DNA of 7,598 nucleotides from Deltaproteobacteria bacterium (GTDB lineage Bacteria > Desulfobacterota > GWC2-55-46 > S146-73), in the NCBI GenBank assembly GCA_015492355.1, contig WGFF01000342.1, positions 1-7,598 on the forward strand, in the 5' to 3' direction. The position numbers were made by a program, and so were the translations under genes. The number at the start of each line of letters is the position of its first letter. The first letter of the stretch is position 1. This document shows positions 1-6,177 of the stretch, piece after piece. The notes below the pieces were generated by a model that saw nothing but the letters and a program-made list of their open reading frames with translations, ran no database searches and was not told where the DNA came from.

Positions 1-87
1 ATGGAATTCGCCTTCAAGCTCGTGGAGGTGCTTGAGGGTGATGAAAAGGTAAAGGAGGTCAACAGAGGGGTCCTTGCAAGACTTTAA
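1..87 (+). CDS. 3' end of an upstream gene, unidentified (partial)
   Basis: Frame 1 is open from the first base to a TAA at 85-87 and encodes 28 residues (MEFAFKLVEVLEG...RGVLARL). The ATG at position 1 is probably an internal codon or a coincidence of the cut, since no ribosome binding site can be seen and so short a gene is unlikely. The segment is amphipathic and charged, as expected of a C-terminal helix. The next gene starts inside it (TTG at 74), a 14-nt overlap that suggests translational coupling and a common operon. Too little remains to name a family. Confidence 0.55.
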   Translation: MEFAFKLVEVLEGDEKVKEVNRGVLARL

Positions 88-2125
88 GGCGAACACACAC
101 CTTGGAGCCATCATAGACCTTCTCATAAAGGGATGTGGTATAGATATTCCACGCCTTTTCAAACCAGAGGGTACAGACAAGGTATCTGTACTCAGAAATA
201 TCAATTCAGCCTTCCTTATAGGGCTCTGCCATAAGGAAACCCCCCTCCGTAAAGAAGCACTCGAATACATGGACAGGGTATGGAAAGACCCTTCTTTCAG
301 GGATGTGGCATCCTTTTACAGGGATGTTTATCCGCTTCTTGTGGATGAATTTGTCAGATTTTGCAGTATGGACGGGAACGCAGGAAGGGTGGAAAGGCTC
401 CTTAAGGGAGGTGTCATTCCCTGCCATGAGGATTTCTGGGGTATCTTTCATCCAGAGGCAGTGGGTATACTCGAGGACAGAGACCAGAGGGAAGAGGAAC
501 TCAGGATGAGGCGGAGGATAAGGATTACAGGGCTAAACAAGGACCCCATAAAGGATGTACTTAGAGAAGTGCTTTTTACTGCCAATGTACTCCTTACCGT
601 TCCTCCCCATGGAAGGGACCTGGATAGCCTCTTTCTGGAGCGGGGGATGAGAGAGAGGATAAAAAAGGTGGTGGAGGGAGAGGATCAGCTCTACTGGTAT
701 GACCATCCTGTACAGATGGGTGTTGAGTTCGAGAAGGATGAGATAATCTACGGACTTTCCCATCTGGTGGAGGCTCTGGAATACGAAAGGAAAAGGGGTA
801 CTGTAAAGGGAAAGGGTAGACTCACCTGCATACTCTCTGTGTCCGTAACCCACAGGGGACTACAGGATATGGCAAGGGAATACATAGGGAATAGGCTCAG
901 GGAGGTAAAAGGGCTTAAAACCCTTGATGTGTATATCTTTACAGAGGCTGACACAAGGAGGCTTGTAGATGAGGTGCTCGTACCTGTTGTAAGGAGGTAT
1001 ATCGGTGATGATGTGGATACATCGAGCCTCGGTGAGGTCTTCGGTGTGGACGGTAGATACGGAAGGCATTATTCCTTTCTCAAGGCTGTTGCCCGCCTGT
1101 GGAACGTGTTTGTTGACCCTGCCATAAAGGCAACCTTCAAGATAGACCTCGATCAGGTCTTCCCGCAGGAAAGGCTCCTCGAAGAAACAGGCATGACAGC
1201 CTTCCAGCACCTTACAACCCCTCTGTGGGGTGCAGAAGGTGTGGATTGCGATGGTAGACCGGTCTATCTCGGTATGCTTGCAGGTGCACTCGTAAACGAA
1301 AGGGATATAGAAAGGTCTCTCTTCACACCTGATGTAACCTATCCATCCCCGCCGTTCAGAGGGGAGAGGGCCCTTTTCTGCAGTGCTGTCCCACAGGCAC
1401 TATCCACGGTATCGGAGATGATGACACGCTATGATGGTACCTTTATAAATGGCAGGGAGAGCTGCATACATCGTATCCACATAACAGGTGGTACCACTGG
1501 TATACTCATCCCTGCCCTCAGAACATACCGTCCCTTCACACCCACATTCATAAACAGGGCAGAGGATCAGGCATACCTTTTATCCGTACTCTTCGATTCC
1601 AGCAACAAAAAACCCCTTCTCAGATACATCCACAAGGATGGATTCTTCATGAGGCACGATAAGCATACATTCGCCCAGGAGGCAATAAAGACCGCCTCCA
1701 TCGGAAAACTCGTGGGTGATTACGAGAGGGTCATATTCTTTTCCCACTACTCGGCTATACTGCCATGGGATATGAAGAGCATAAAGGATGTGATAGACCC
1801 CTTTACAGGTAGTTTTGTAAGCCCCCTGCCCTTCAATGTCGCCTGTCTTCGCCTTGCCCTCAAGGGGGCGGAGCTTTTCTCAAAGGATGGACAGGAAGGG
1901 GTGGAGCTTGTAACTATCGGGACCAGAAGGATAAGAAGGGCTATGGATGAGGTAACCGTAGGGGATGGACTCAGGGGTGTATACGAGAGGGAAAAGAGGG
2001 CATGGGATGTATTCTATGATAGTCTCGATATCATAGAGAGGGCACTTGCAAGAAGGGACCCATTTGCGATGGAGATGAAAAGGAGGGTCCAGGGGCTTGT
2101 AGGAAACCTGAGGATAGGTACCTGA
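74..2125 (+). CDS. Large glycosyltransferase-like protein (GT-A-type motifs), 683 aa
   Basis: I do not recognise a named family. The middle and C-terminal parts carry a series of motifs like a GT-A glycosyltransferase: a beta-strand followed by a small/polar turn (ILSVSVTHRG, about residues 253-262), a second strand (LDVYIFTEAD, 284-293), a DxD candidate in FKIDLDQ (D358, D360), a glycine/threonine turn (ITGGTTG, 470-476), an AEDQ acidic pair (E497, D498) that could hold the catalytic base, and a late RHDKH (527-531). The N-terminal 240 residues are charged, helical and unassigned. No signal peptide or membrane helix is visible, so it is probably cytoplasmic. TTG is the only usable start in this frame here: AAAGGAGG lies at 51-58 (15 nt away) and GAGGGG at 65-70 (3 nt away). 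It overlaps the preceding gene by 14 nt. A sugar donor, acceptor or compatible-solute role cannot be read from the sequence. The coding call is firm; the enzyme class is inference. Confidence 0.8.
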   Translation: MQDFKANTHLGAIIDLLIKGCGIDIPRLFKPEGTDKVSVLRNINSAFLIGLCHKETPLRKEALEYMDRVWKDPSFRDVASFYRDVYPLLVDEFVRFCSMDGNAGRVERLLKGGVIPCHEDFWGIFHPEAVGILEDRDQREEELRMRRRIRITGLNKDPIKDVLREVLFTANVLLTVPPHGRDLDSLFLERGMRERIKKVVEGEDQLYWYDHPVQMGVEFEKDEIIYGLSHLVEALEYERKRGTVKGKGRLTCILSVSVTHRGLQDMAREYIGNRLREVKGLKTLDVYIFTEADTRRLVDEVLVPVVRRYIGDDVDTSSLGEVFGVDGRYGRHYSFLKAVARLWNVFVDPAIKATFKIDLDQVFPQERLLEETGMTAFQHLTTPLWGAEGVDCDGRPVYLGMLAGALVNERDIERSLFTPDVTYPSPPFRGERALFCSAVPQALSTVSEMMTRYDGTFINGRESCIHRIHITGGTTGILIPALRTYRPFTPTFINRAEDQAYLLSVLFDSSNKKPLLRYIHKDGFFMRHDKHTFAQEAIKTASIGKLVGDYERVIFFSHYSAILPWDMKSIKDVIDPFTGSFVSPLPFNVACLRLALKGAELFSKDGQEGVELVTIGTRRIRRAMDEVTVGDGLRGVYEREKRAWDVFYDSLDIIERALARRDPFAMEMKRRVQGLVGNLRIGT

Positions 2126-2153
2126 AAGGGTCTTTTCAATCTCTAAAAGGTAT

Positions 2154-2290
2154 TTTCATTAGGTAATGGGTATCTTTTGCGGACTAAATACTGAGGGAAA
2201 ACCCTTTTTTACAAAAAAGGGCGATAGCCCGGAGGGTTTTCCCCACAACAAAGATTCGGGTCCGATTTGATGACCCATTACCTTTCATTA
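2154..2290. repeat. 8-bp target-site duplication around the MITE
   Basis: TTTCATTA occurs at 2154-2161 and again at 2283-2290, directly abutting the two ends of the inverted-repeat element with no extra or missing base. A perfect 8-bp direct repeat at exactly these positions is what transposition of a DDE-type element leaves behind. Families with 8-bp (or 8-9-bp) duplications include IS6, ISL3 and IS256; the sequence does not decide between them. Confidence 0.8.
2162..2282. mobile_element. MITE-like non-autonomous element, 121 bp, complete
   Basis: The element begins GGTAATGGGT (2162-2171) and ends ACCCATTACC (2273-2282), a perfect 10-bp terminal inverted repeat. Similarity continues imperfectly to about 23 bp (ATC...CGGAC on both arms). 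It contains no ORF. The interior folds into hairpins: an 11-bp perfect outer stem (2195-2205 with 2233-2243), a 9-bp CCCTTTTTT/AAAAAAGGG stem (2202-2210 with 2213-2221), and GGGC-GATA-GCCC (2219-2230). The first two compete with each other. A second copy lies inverted at the end of the window and shares a 39-nt identical core (2213-2251 with 7446-7484) and 24 nt of one end (2259-2282 with 7395-7418). The mobilising transposase is not in the window. Hairpins followed by T-runs could also make it act as a transcription terminator downstream of the glycosyltransferase-like gene. Confidence 0.8.
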
Positions 2291-2332
2291 TATGAAGGTT
2301 TTGTCCCTCAATCCCTGAGATGCCATGGTCAT

Positions 2333-2400
2333 GCGGGCTTGTGGGTGAGAGCCCGCTTTAAGGTGTAAAACCCCGCCTTTTGCAGGCTCGGGGCTTCCTG
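2333..2400 (-). other. Two GC-rich hairpins; resembles an IS200/IS605-type right end
   Basis: GCGGGCT (2333-2339) pairs perfectly with AGCCCGC (2350-2356). A second hairpin pairs CCCCG (2371-2375) with CGGGG (2389-2393), closed by CC/GG around a TTTTGCA loop. Read on the minus strand, the second one is a GGAAGCCCCG arm, a short loop and a GGCGGGG arm followed by TTTTAC. That is the layout I associate with the right-end hairpin of IS200/IS605-family (tnpB-type) elements. No tnpA or tnpB ORF is present nearby. It may be a remnant, a stand-alone end or a chance resemblance. On the + strand the pair could also serve as a terminator, though the U-tract after the first stem is weak (TTTAAGG). Confidence 0.35.
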
Positions 2401-2427
2401 AAAAATCCCCTCCACACATACCATCAC

Positions 2428-2455
2428 TTGACAGACCACTTTTATGGGTTATTCT
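2428..2455 (+). promoter_or_regulatory. sigma70-like promoter for the DUF948-ytxH unit
   Basis: A perfect TTGACA -35 box (2428-2433), a 16-nt spacer and TATTCT (2450-2455, four of six consensus positions) predict transcription starting near 2462. That places the ribosome binding site AGGTGG (2462-2467) at the very 5' end of the message and the ATG at 2474 just behind it. The earlier in-frame ATG at 2444 falls inside the promoter and would not be transcribed from it. Confidence 0.5.
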
Positions 2456-2473
2456 AAAGATAGGTGGATGCCC

Positions 2474-2812
2474 ATGATCCTTGAAGTAACCCTTACGGAT
2501 ATATCCCTTTTTCTCATAGCCCTGGCATTCTTTCTCCTGGTTGTGTATCTCATACCGACGGTGTTACAGATAAAGCAGACCGCCGAAACCTTGAACACCA
2601 TTCTTCGGGATACAGAAGGTGAGCTGAAGGGCGCTGGGAAGACCATACAGAGGTTCAGGGAGCGGGTGGAGAGGCTTATTGACGTTACCGATATAATAGC
2701 GGGGCATCTTAAGGGTCCTGTCATAGGTCTTGTGGGTTTTATCGCAGGGATGGAATATTTCTTCAAACATTTAAAAAAGGATAGAAAGGGGGGTAATGAT
2801 GGCACACAGTAG
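2474..2812 (+). CDS. DUF948 domain protein (YtxG-like), small membrane protein, 112 aa
   Basis: One N-terminal transmembrane helix (about residues 10-30, SLFLIALAFFLLVVYLIPTV) is followed by an amphipathic, coiled-coil-like segment (QIKQTAETLNTILRDTEGEL..., about 32-70), a second hydrophobic stretch GPVIGLVGFIAG (71-82) and a lysine-rich tail. This is the usual plan of DUF948 proteins, which start a few residues before the helix. I chose ATG 2474 because AGGTGG (2462-2467) lies 6 nt upstream. ATG 2444 would add ten polar residues, has no ribosome binding site and overlaps the predicted promoter; ATG 2468 directly abuts the AGGTGG. The stop overlaps the next gene by 17 nt. Its likely role, inferred from the Bacillus ytxG-ytxH neighbourhood, is in membrane-associated stress physiology; the molecular activity is unknown. 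Confidence 0.8.
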   Translation: MILEVTLTDISLFLIALAFFLLVVYLIPTVLQIKQTAETLNTILRDTEGELKGAGKTIQRFRERVERLIDVTDIIAGHLKGPVIGLVGFIAGMEYFFKHLKKDRKGGNDGTQ

Positions 2813-3116
2813 CTCAAATATGGATATACTCTTTGCCTTTGTGCTGGGTGGACTGGTGGGTGCGGGTGTTACGATGCTTCTTACGCCTTATTCAGGCAAG
2901 GAGACACGAAGAAAGATCAGGGAAGAGGTGGAAGATGTGGAGGACTGGGCAAAGGACAGATGTGATGAGATCAAGGAGAATGTGGAAAGACGACTGGAGA
3001 GGATAAAACAGGTGGTCCAGGAACGAAAGGACGACCTTAAAAGGGCGTACCAGGCAGGGAAGGAGGCTTTTGTAAAGGAGAAAGAAAGGCTTGTGAAGGA
3101 GCAACCAGCCTCTTAA
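2796..3116 (+). CDS. YtxH domain-containing protein, 106 aa
   Basis: An N-terminal hydrophobic helix with a glycine zipper (FVLGGLVGAGVTMLLTP, about residues 15-31) runs into the family signature TPYSGKETRRKIREE (30-44). A long, highly charged coiled-coil segment continues to the C-terminus and ends KEQPAS. Size and layout match YtxH/GvpP-like small proteins, anchored by one helix with the charged part probably in the cytoplasm. AAAGGGGGG (2785-2793) is the ribosome binding site. It sits 2 nt from ATG 2796 and 5 nt from ATG 2799, so translation may really start at the second ATG, one residue shorter. The 17-nt overlap with the DUF948 gene indicates coupled translation. YtxH is linked to general stress in Bacillus; its function here is inferred from family only. 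Confidence 0.85.
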   Translation: MMAHSSSNMDILFAFVLGGLVGAGVTMLLTPYSGKETRRKIREEVEDVEDWAKDRCDEIKENVERRLERIKQVVQERKDDLKRAYQAGKEAFVKEKERLVKEQPAS

Positions 3117-3358
3117 CTCTAAAAAATCATAAGGTCTTTTCCTGTCGAGGCTATTATAAAGAATCAAGGTGAAGTGGGCTTGGCTTACAGCGACTGTGTT
3201 TTGTTGTTACAAACGTAGACCCGCTCTGAAGGATAGAGTCTGTTTTCTGCTTCCATATCCTATCAGCCTCTCTTGACCCTTGTAATATCTTTTTCCTTAA
3301 GTAGAATATATGGGGACCATAGTTTTTTCAACAATCTTAAACCCAAGGAGAGGTACCC
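3117..3358 (+). other. Non-coding gap between ytxH-like gene and fbp
   Basis: These 242 nt contain no convincing ORF, RNA gene or strong terminator. There is a weak stem CTCT/AGAG around 3223-3237. The 3' part is AT-rich and holds the candidate fbp promoter and the ribosome binding site AAGGAGAGGT (3345-3354), 4 nt before the fbp ATG (8 nt from its GGAG core). Confidence 0.4.
3280..3307 (+). promoter_or_regulatory. Candidate sigma70-like promoter for fbp
   Basis: TTGTAA (3280-3285), a 16-nt spacer and TAGAAT (3302-3307, five of six -10 positions) would start transcription near 3313-3315, giving a leader of about 45 nt. A better -35 match, TTGACC at 3273-3278, is 23 nt from the same -10 and so too far away. 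Confidence 0.35.
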
Positions 3359-4465
3359 ATGGCAGAGGAGTCAAGACTTACACTCAGTGTAATAAAGGCT
3401 GACATCGGTGGATTTGTCGGCCATGTAAGCAGTCATCCAGATATCCTCGATACAGCCAAGGACAAACTGAACCACGCAAAGGAGAATGGGACGATAGTGG
3501 ACTTCCATGTCCTCAGGTGCGGGGATGACCTTGAACTCATACTCACTCACACAAAGGGCTGTGATAATACGGAGATACACGAACTTGCGTGGAATGTATT
3601 TTCTGTCTGCACGGAGGTGGCAAAGGAACTCAAACTCTACGGGGCGGGTCAGGATATCCTGAGTGATGCCTTCTCAGGTAACATCAAGGGAATGGGACCG
3701 GGTGTTGCGGAGATGGAATTCGTTGAAAGGAAGAGTGAGCCTGTGGTTATATTCATGGCGGACAAGACCTCCCCTGGTGCATGGAACCTGCCCATATACA
3801 GGATATTTGCAGACCCATTCAATACCGCAGGGCTTATAATAGACCCCAAGATGTGCGATGGTTTCTCCTTCAGGGTACTGGATGTAAAGGAAGGAAGATG
3901 TATAACCCTTTCCTGCCCTGAAGAGATGCACTATCTGCTCGCCCTTATAGGGACCTCATCCCGTTATATCATATCCTCGGTATACAGAAAGACAGACGGA
4001 GAGATAGCAGCGGTCATGTCCACACAAAAACTCTCCTTTATAGCAGGCAAGTACGTGGGAAAGGACGACCCTGTTGCGGTCATACGATGTCAGTCCGGTT
4101 TCCCTGCGGTGGGCGAGGTGATGGAACCCTTTTCTTTTCCCCATCTGGTCGAGGGGTGGATGAGGGGGTCCCATTCTGGGCCACTCATGCCTGTACCGTT
4201 CTACGAGGCAAATCCTACACGCTTTGATGGTCCACCAAGGGTCATATCTGCTGGGTTCCAGATATCCAATGGAAGACTCATAGGTCCACACGATATGTTC
4301 GACGATCCGAGCTTCGATAGTACAAGAAGGATAGCGAACGATATAAGCGAGTACATGAGAAGGCATGGTCCATTCCAGCCTCATCGTTTGCCAGAAGAAG
4401 AACTCGAATACACAACCCTACCCCTTGTACTCGAGAAACTGAAAGACCGATTCCAAAAGGTCTGA
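3359..4465 (+). CDS. fbp: Fructose-1,6-bisphosphate aldolase/phosphatase (bifunctional, archaeal type), 368 aa
   Basis: This bifunctional enzyme condenses dihydroxyacetone phosphate with glyceraldehyde 3-phosphate and then dephosphorylates the bound fructose 1,6-bisphosphate to fructose 6-phosphate, a one-way gluconeogenic step in the cytoplasm. The protein is full length and similar throughout to the crenarchaeal family: VIKADIGGFVGH (residues 11-22), GDDLEL (55-60), AAGQD-type GAGQD (95-99), FSGNIKGMGPGVAEME (105-120), FMADKT (132-137), ADPFNT (151-156), AGKYVGKDDPV (229-239), GWMRGSH (266-272), TRFDGPPR (287-294) and YMRRHGPF (332-339). By alignment from memory with Sulfolobus tokodaii ST0318, K235 is the Schiff-base lysine and Y232 the catalytic tyrosine, while D15, H22, D56, D57, Q98 and D135 belong to the Mg-binding set. 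All are present, so both activities should be intact. The start is set by a strong ribosome binding site. The next gene follows after 18 nt. Confidence 0.97.
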   Translation: MAEESRLTLSVIKADIGGFVGHVSSHPDILDTAKDKLNHAKENGTIVDFHVLRCGDDLELILTHTKGCDNTEIHELAWNVFSVCTEVAKELKLYGAGQDILSDAFSGNIKGMGPGVAEMEFVERKSEPVVIFMADKTSPGAWNLPIYRIFADPFNTAGLIIDPKMCDGFSFRVLDVKEGRCITLSCPEEMHYLLALIGTSSRYIISSVYRKTDGEIAAVMSTQKLSFIAGKYVGKDDPVAVIRCQSGFPAVGEVMEPFSFPHLVEGWMRGSHSGPLMPVPFYEANPTRFDGPPRVISAGFQISNGRLIGPHDMFDDPSFDSTRRIANDISEYMRRHGPFQPHRLPEEELEYTTLPLVLEKLKDRFQKV

Positions 4466-4483
4466 AAGGGCAAACTCTCTGAC

Positions 4484-5506
4484 ATGAAAAGACGAAAGGC
4501 ACAACACGGTCTGCCCGCAGGCAAACTACCGATAAGGGTGCTCGACAGACTGCTCAAAAGGTACGTGAAAGGAGGCAAGGGGGTTATAATAGGTGCCTCC
4601 ATCGGTATGGACTCTGCCGTGATAAGAAGAGGAACCGGCTATCTCCTTGCGAAGACAGACCCTATCACATTCGTTGCAGAGGATATAGGTATATATACGA
4701 TACACATCAATGCCAATGATATAGCAGTGATGGGTGGTGTGCCGAAGTGGTTCCTTGCAACAGTGCTTGTACCAGAGGGTGCGAGGATAAGGGATGTGGA
4801 AAGGATATTCCAGGAAATATCCACTGTGTGCGAGTCCATAGATATCGCCTTCTGTGGTGGACATACAGAGGTTACAGCAGGTATAGACAGGCCGATAGTC
4901 ATAGGGCAGATGCTCGGTGAGGTAAACCCACAGGGACTCCTATCACCAAAAGGTATAAGACCAGGAGACCATCTCATACTCACAAAGGGTATAGCCCTTG
5001 AAGCAGCGAGCATAATAGCCCGACTCAAGGATGATAAACTCAAGGGACATCTTCCCCGTCGTCTTATAAACAGATGCAGGAATTTTGTCAAAGACCCCGG
5101 TATAAGTGTGCTCAGGGATGCAAGGATTGCTATAAGATGTGGCAGGATACATGCCATGCACGATCCAACAGAAGGTGGGCTCTCCACAGCACTGCATGAA
5201 CTCTCTATGGCATCGGGCTATGGCATACTCGTGGAAAAAGACCTCATCCCCCTCATCCCTGAATCAAAAAGGCTATGTGATTTCATGGGGATAGATATAA
5301 TGGGTGCCATAGCATCTGGTTCGCTTCTTATGGCAGTACACCCTATGGACACAGGTAAGATAATAAAGGGGCTCGAAAGGTCTGGCATAAGGGCATCGTT
5401 CATAGGAAGGGTTACAGGAAGGAAAAGGGGTGTTAAGATAATGGAGGATGGAAAGACCAAAACCCTAAAACCCTTTGAAAGGGATGAGATAACAAGGATA
5501 TTTTGA
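4484..5506 (+). CDS. AIR synthase-related protein (PurM/HypE superfamily), 340 aa
   Basis: The protein has the two-domain plan of the PurM-like ATP-dependent family. An N-terminal LPAGKLP (10-16) is followed by a glycine turn with an acidic residue (GASIGMDSAV, 37-46; D43), KTDPITF (57-63), INANDIAVMGG (75-85), GGHTEVT (125-131), LTKGIALEA (166-174), HDPTEGGL (226-233) and SGSLLMAV (278-285). These acidic and glycine motifs bind Mg-ATP in PurM, HypE, ThiL and SelD. It ends DEITRIF and lacks the C-terminal Pro-Arg-Ile-Cys tail that HypE needs for cyanide-ligand synthesis, so it should not be called HypE. The SelD Cys/Sec-Lys active site is also absent. The LPAGKLP start suggests the uncharacterised AIR-synthase-related group known from archaea and thermophilic bacteria. 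The substrate is unknown. It is probably cotranscribed with fbp (18-nt gap); the ribosome binding site is weak (GAAAGGG at 4465-4471). Confidence 0.85.
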   Translation: MKRRKAQHGLPAGKLPIRVLDRLLKRYVKGGKGVIIGASIGMDSAVIRRGTGYLLAKTDPITFVAEDIGIYTIHINANDIAVMGGVPKWFLATVLVPEGARIRDVERIFQEISTVCESIDIAFCGGHTEVTAGIDRPIVIGQMLGEVNPQGLLSPKGIRPGDHLILTKGIALEAASIIARLKDDKLKGHLPRRLINRCRNFVKDPGISVLRDARIAIRCGRIHAMHDPTEGGLSTALHELSMASGYGILVEKDLIPLIPESKRLCDFMGIDIMGAIASGSLLMAVHPMDTGKIIKGLERSGIRASFIGRVTGRKRGVKIMEDGKTKTLKPFERDEITRIF

Positions 5507-5526
5507 TATAAAACAACCTCACCTCA

Positions 5527-5578
5527 TCCCGTTAGATAAATCTCAGTGGGGTGTTCTCAGGAAGGAGGATTAACGGGA
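5527..5578. repeat. 8-bp perfect inverted repeat in the gap before the BCAM0308 gene
   Basis: TCCCGTTA (5527-5534) and TAACGGGA (5571-5578) are exact reverse complements, 36 nt apart. The enclosed sequence has an AGGAAGGAGGATTAA stretch that looks like a ribosome binding site but no ORF follows it. It could form a long-range stem in an RNA, but there is no T-run for a terminator and I match it to no known riboswitch. Confidence 0.3.
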
Positions 5579-5584
5579 AGGGTT

Positions 5585-5613
5585 TTGTGGATTGAGGGGG
5601 TTTTAAAGATAAT
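5585..5613 (+). promoter_or_regulatory. Candidate promoter for the BCAM0308-amrS region
   Basis: TTGTGG (5585-5590, three of six -35 positions), a 17-nt spacer and GATAAT (5608-5613, five of six -10 positions) predict a start near 5620 and a leader of about 45 nt before the ATG at 5665. Confidence 0.35.
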
Positions 5614-5664
5614 GGTCTTCCCTGTACCCTCTTCCAGAAATCCAAAGAAAGATGGAGGTCATTG

Positions 5665-6156
5665 ATGAAGGGCACCAGAAGATTCTCACGTGGCACCACA
5701 AGGAAGGCGATAGACACAGAAGGGGACCCCTACATCCCAAAGATAGGTCCCAAGGACATGGCTATATGCAAGAGATGTGGAGCCATATACCACAACAAGA
5801 GATGGAGTTTCCGGAAAAGAACAGAAAGGCCCACAAAAGAGGTTCTGTGTCCAGCGTGTCAGAAGATAAGGGATGGTTTCGCAGGTGGTTTTGTAACCAT
5901 TCAGGGTGAGTTCATCAAGGACCACAAGGAGGAGATTCTAAACCTTGTGCGCAACAAGGAAGAACGATCCATGTACTACAATCCACTGAACCGCATCATA
6001 GAGATAAAACAGAAGGACGATACCATAGAGATAACCACCACAACCGAAAAACTCGCCCAGAGGATAGGTCAGATGCTCCGCAAGGCGTTCCATGGCAGGG
6101 TGGAATACAAATGGAGTTCTGATGTCAAGATGGCGAGGGTGATATGGACGAGATAA
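5665..6156 (+). CDS. BCAM0308-family zinc-ribbon protein (NMD3-like), 163 aa
   Basis: A basic N-terminus (MKGTRRFSRGTTRK) and a DPYIPK segment (21-26) lead into a four-cysteine zinc ribbon, CKRCGAIYHNKRW (C35, C38) and CPACQKIRDGFAGG (C62, C65). An FI..H..EI.NLVRN.E stretch (83-100), NPLNRIIEI (106-114) and a C-terminal alpha/beta part with TTTEKLAQRIGQML (124-138) and VIWTR at the end follow. I recognise this layout from the BCAM0308 family, small proteins of unknown function; the ribbon and following fold recall the NMD3 N-terminal region. The zinc site and basic N-terminus suggest binding of RNA or protein, which is inference. GGAGGT at 5654-5659 is 5 nt from ATG 5665, so I prefer this start to the TTG at 5662, which is only 2 nt away. 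amrS starts 21 nt after the stop. Confidence 0.8.
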   Translation: MKGTRRFSRGTTRKAIDTEGDPYIPKIGPKDMAICKRCGAIYHNKRWSFRKRTERPTKEVLCPACQKIRDGFAGGFVTIQGEFIKDHKEEILNLVRNKEERSMYYNPLNRIIEIKQKDDTIEITTTTEKLAQRIGQMLRKAFHGRVEYKWSSDVKMARVIWTR

Positions 6157-6163
6157 TATCCCG

Positions 6164-6172
6164 TGATATAAT
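6164..6172 (+). promoter_or_regulatory. Extended -10 promoter, predicted leaderless start of amrS
   Basis: TG (6164-6165) plus one base plus a perfect TATAAT (6167-6172) forms a consensus extended -10 box. The ATG of amrS begins 5 nt later at 6178, where transcription would be expected to start. No Shine-Dalgarno sequence precedes that ATG, and no clear -35 box is visible around 6144-6149, as allowed for extended -10 promoters. Read-through from the preceding gene is also possible. Confidence 0.5.
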
Positions 6173-6177
6173 GTGCC

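Noticed and set aside
2162..2282. CRISPR repeat or simple terminator as the whole explanation of the hairpin-rich gap
   Set aside because: There are no regularly spaced direct repeats, and the inverted ends plus exact 8-bp duplication and second copy are better explained by a mobile element.
2444..2473. Upstream ATG start for the DUF948 gene
   Set aside because: No ribosome binding site; the ATG lies between the -35 and -10 boxes of the predicted promoter.
4639..5187. 182-codon open frame on the minus strand inside the PurM-like gene, and several similar ones in fbp and the glycosyltransferase-like gene
   Set aside because: They lie opposite strongly conserved coding sequence, have no ribosome binding site or recognisable domain, and look like by-products of the codon bias.
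4484..5506. HypE (hydrogenase maturation) assignment for the PurM-like protein
   Set aside because: The fold motifs fit the superfamily, but the C-terminal Pro-Arg-Ile-Cys that HypE requires is missing (the protein ends DEITRIF) and no other hyp gene is nearby.
5507..5664. Riboswitch or leader RNA before the BCAM0308 gene
   Set aside because: Only one 8-bp long-range stem is visible, with no conserved core that I recognise and no terminator or anti-terminator arrangement.
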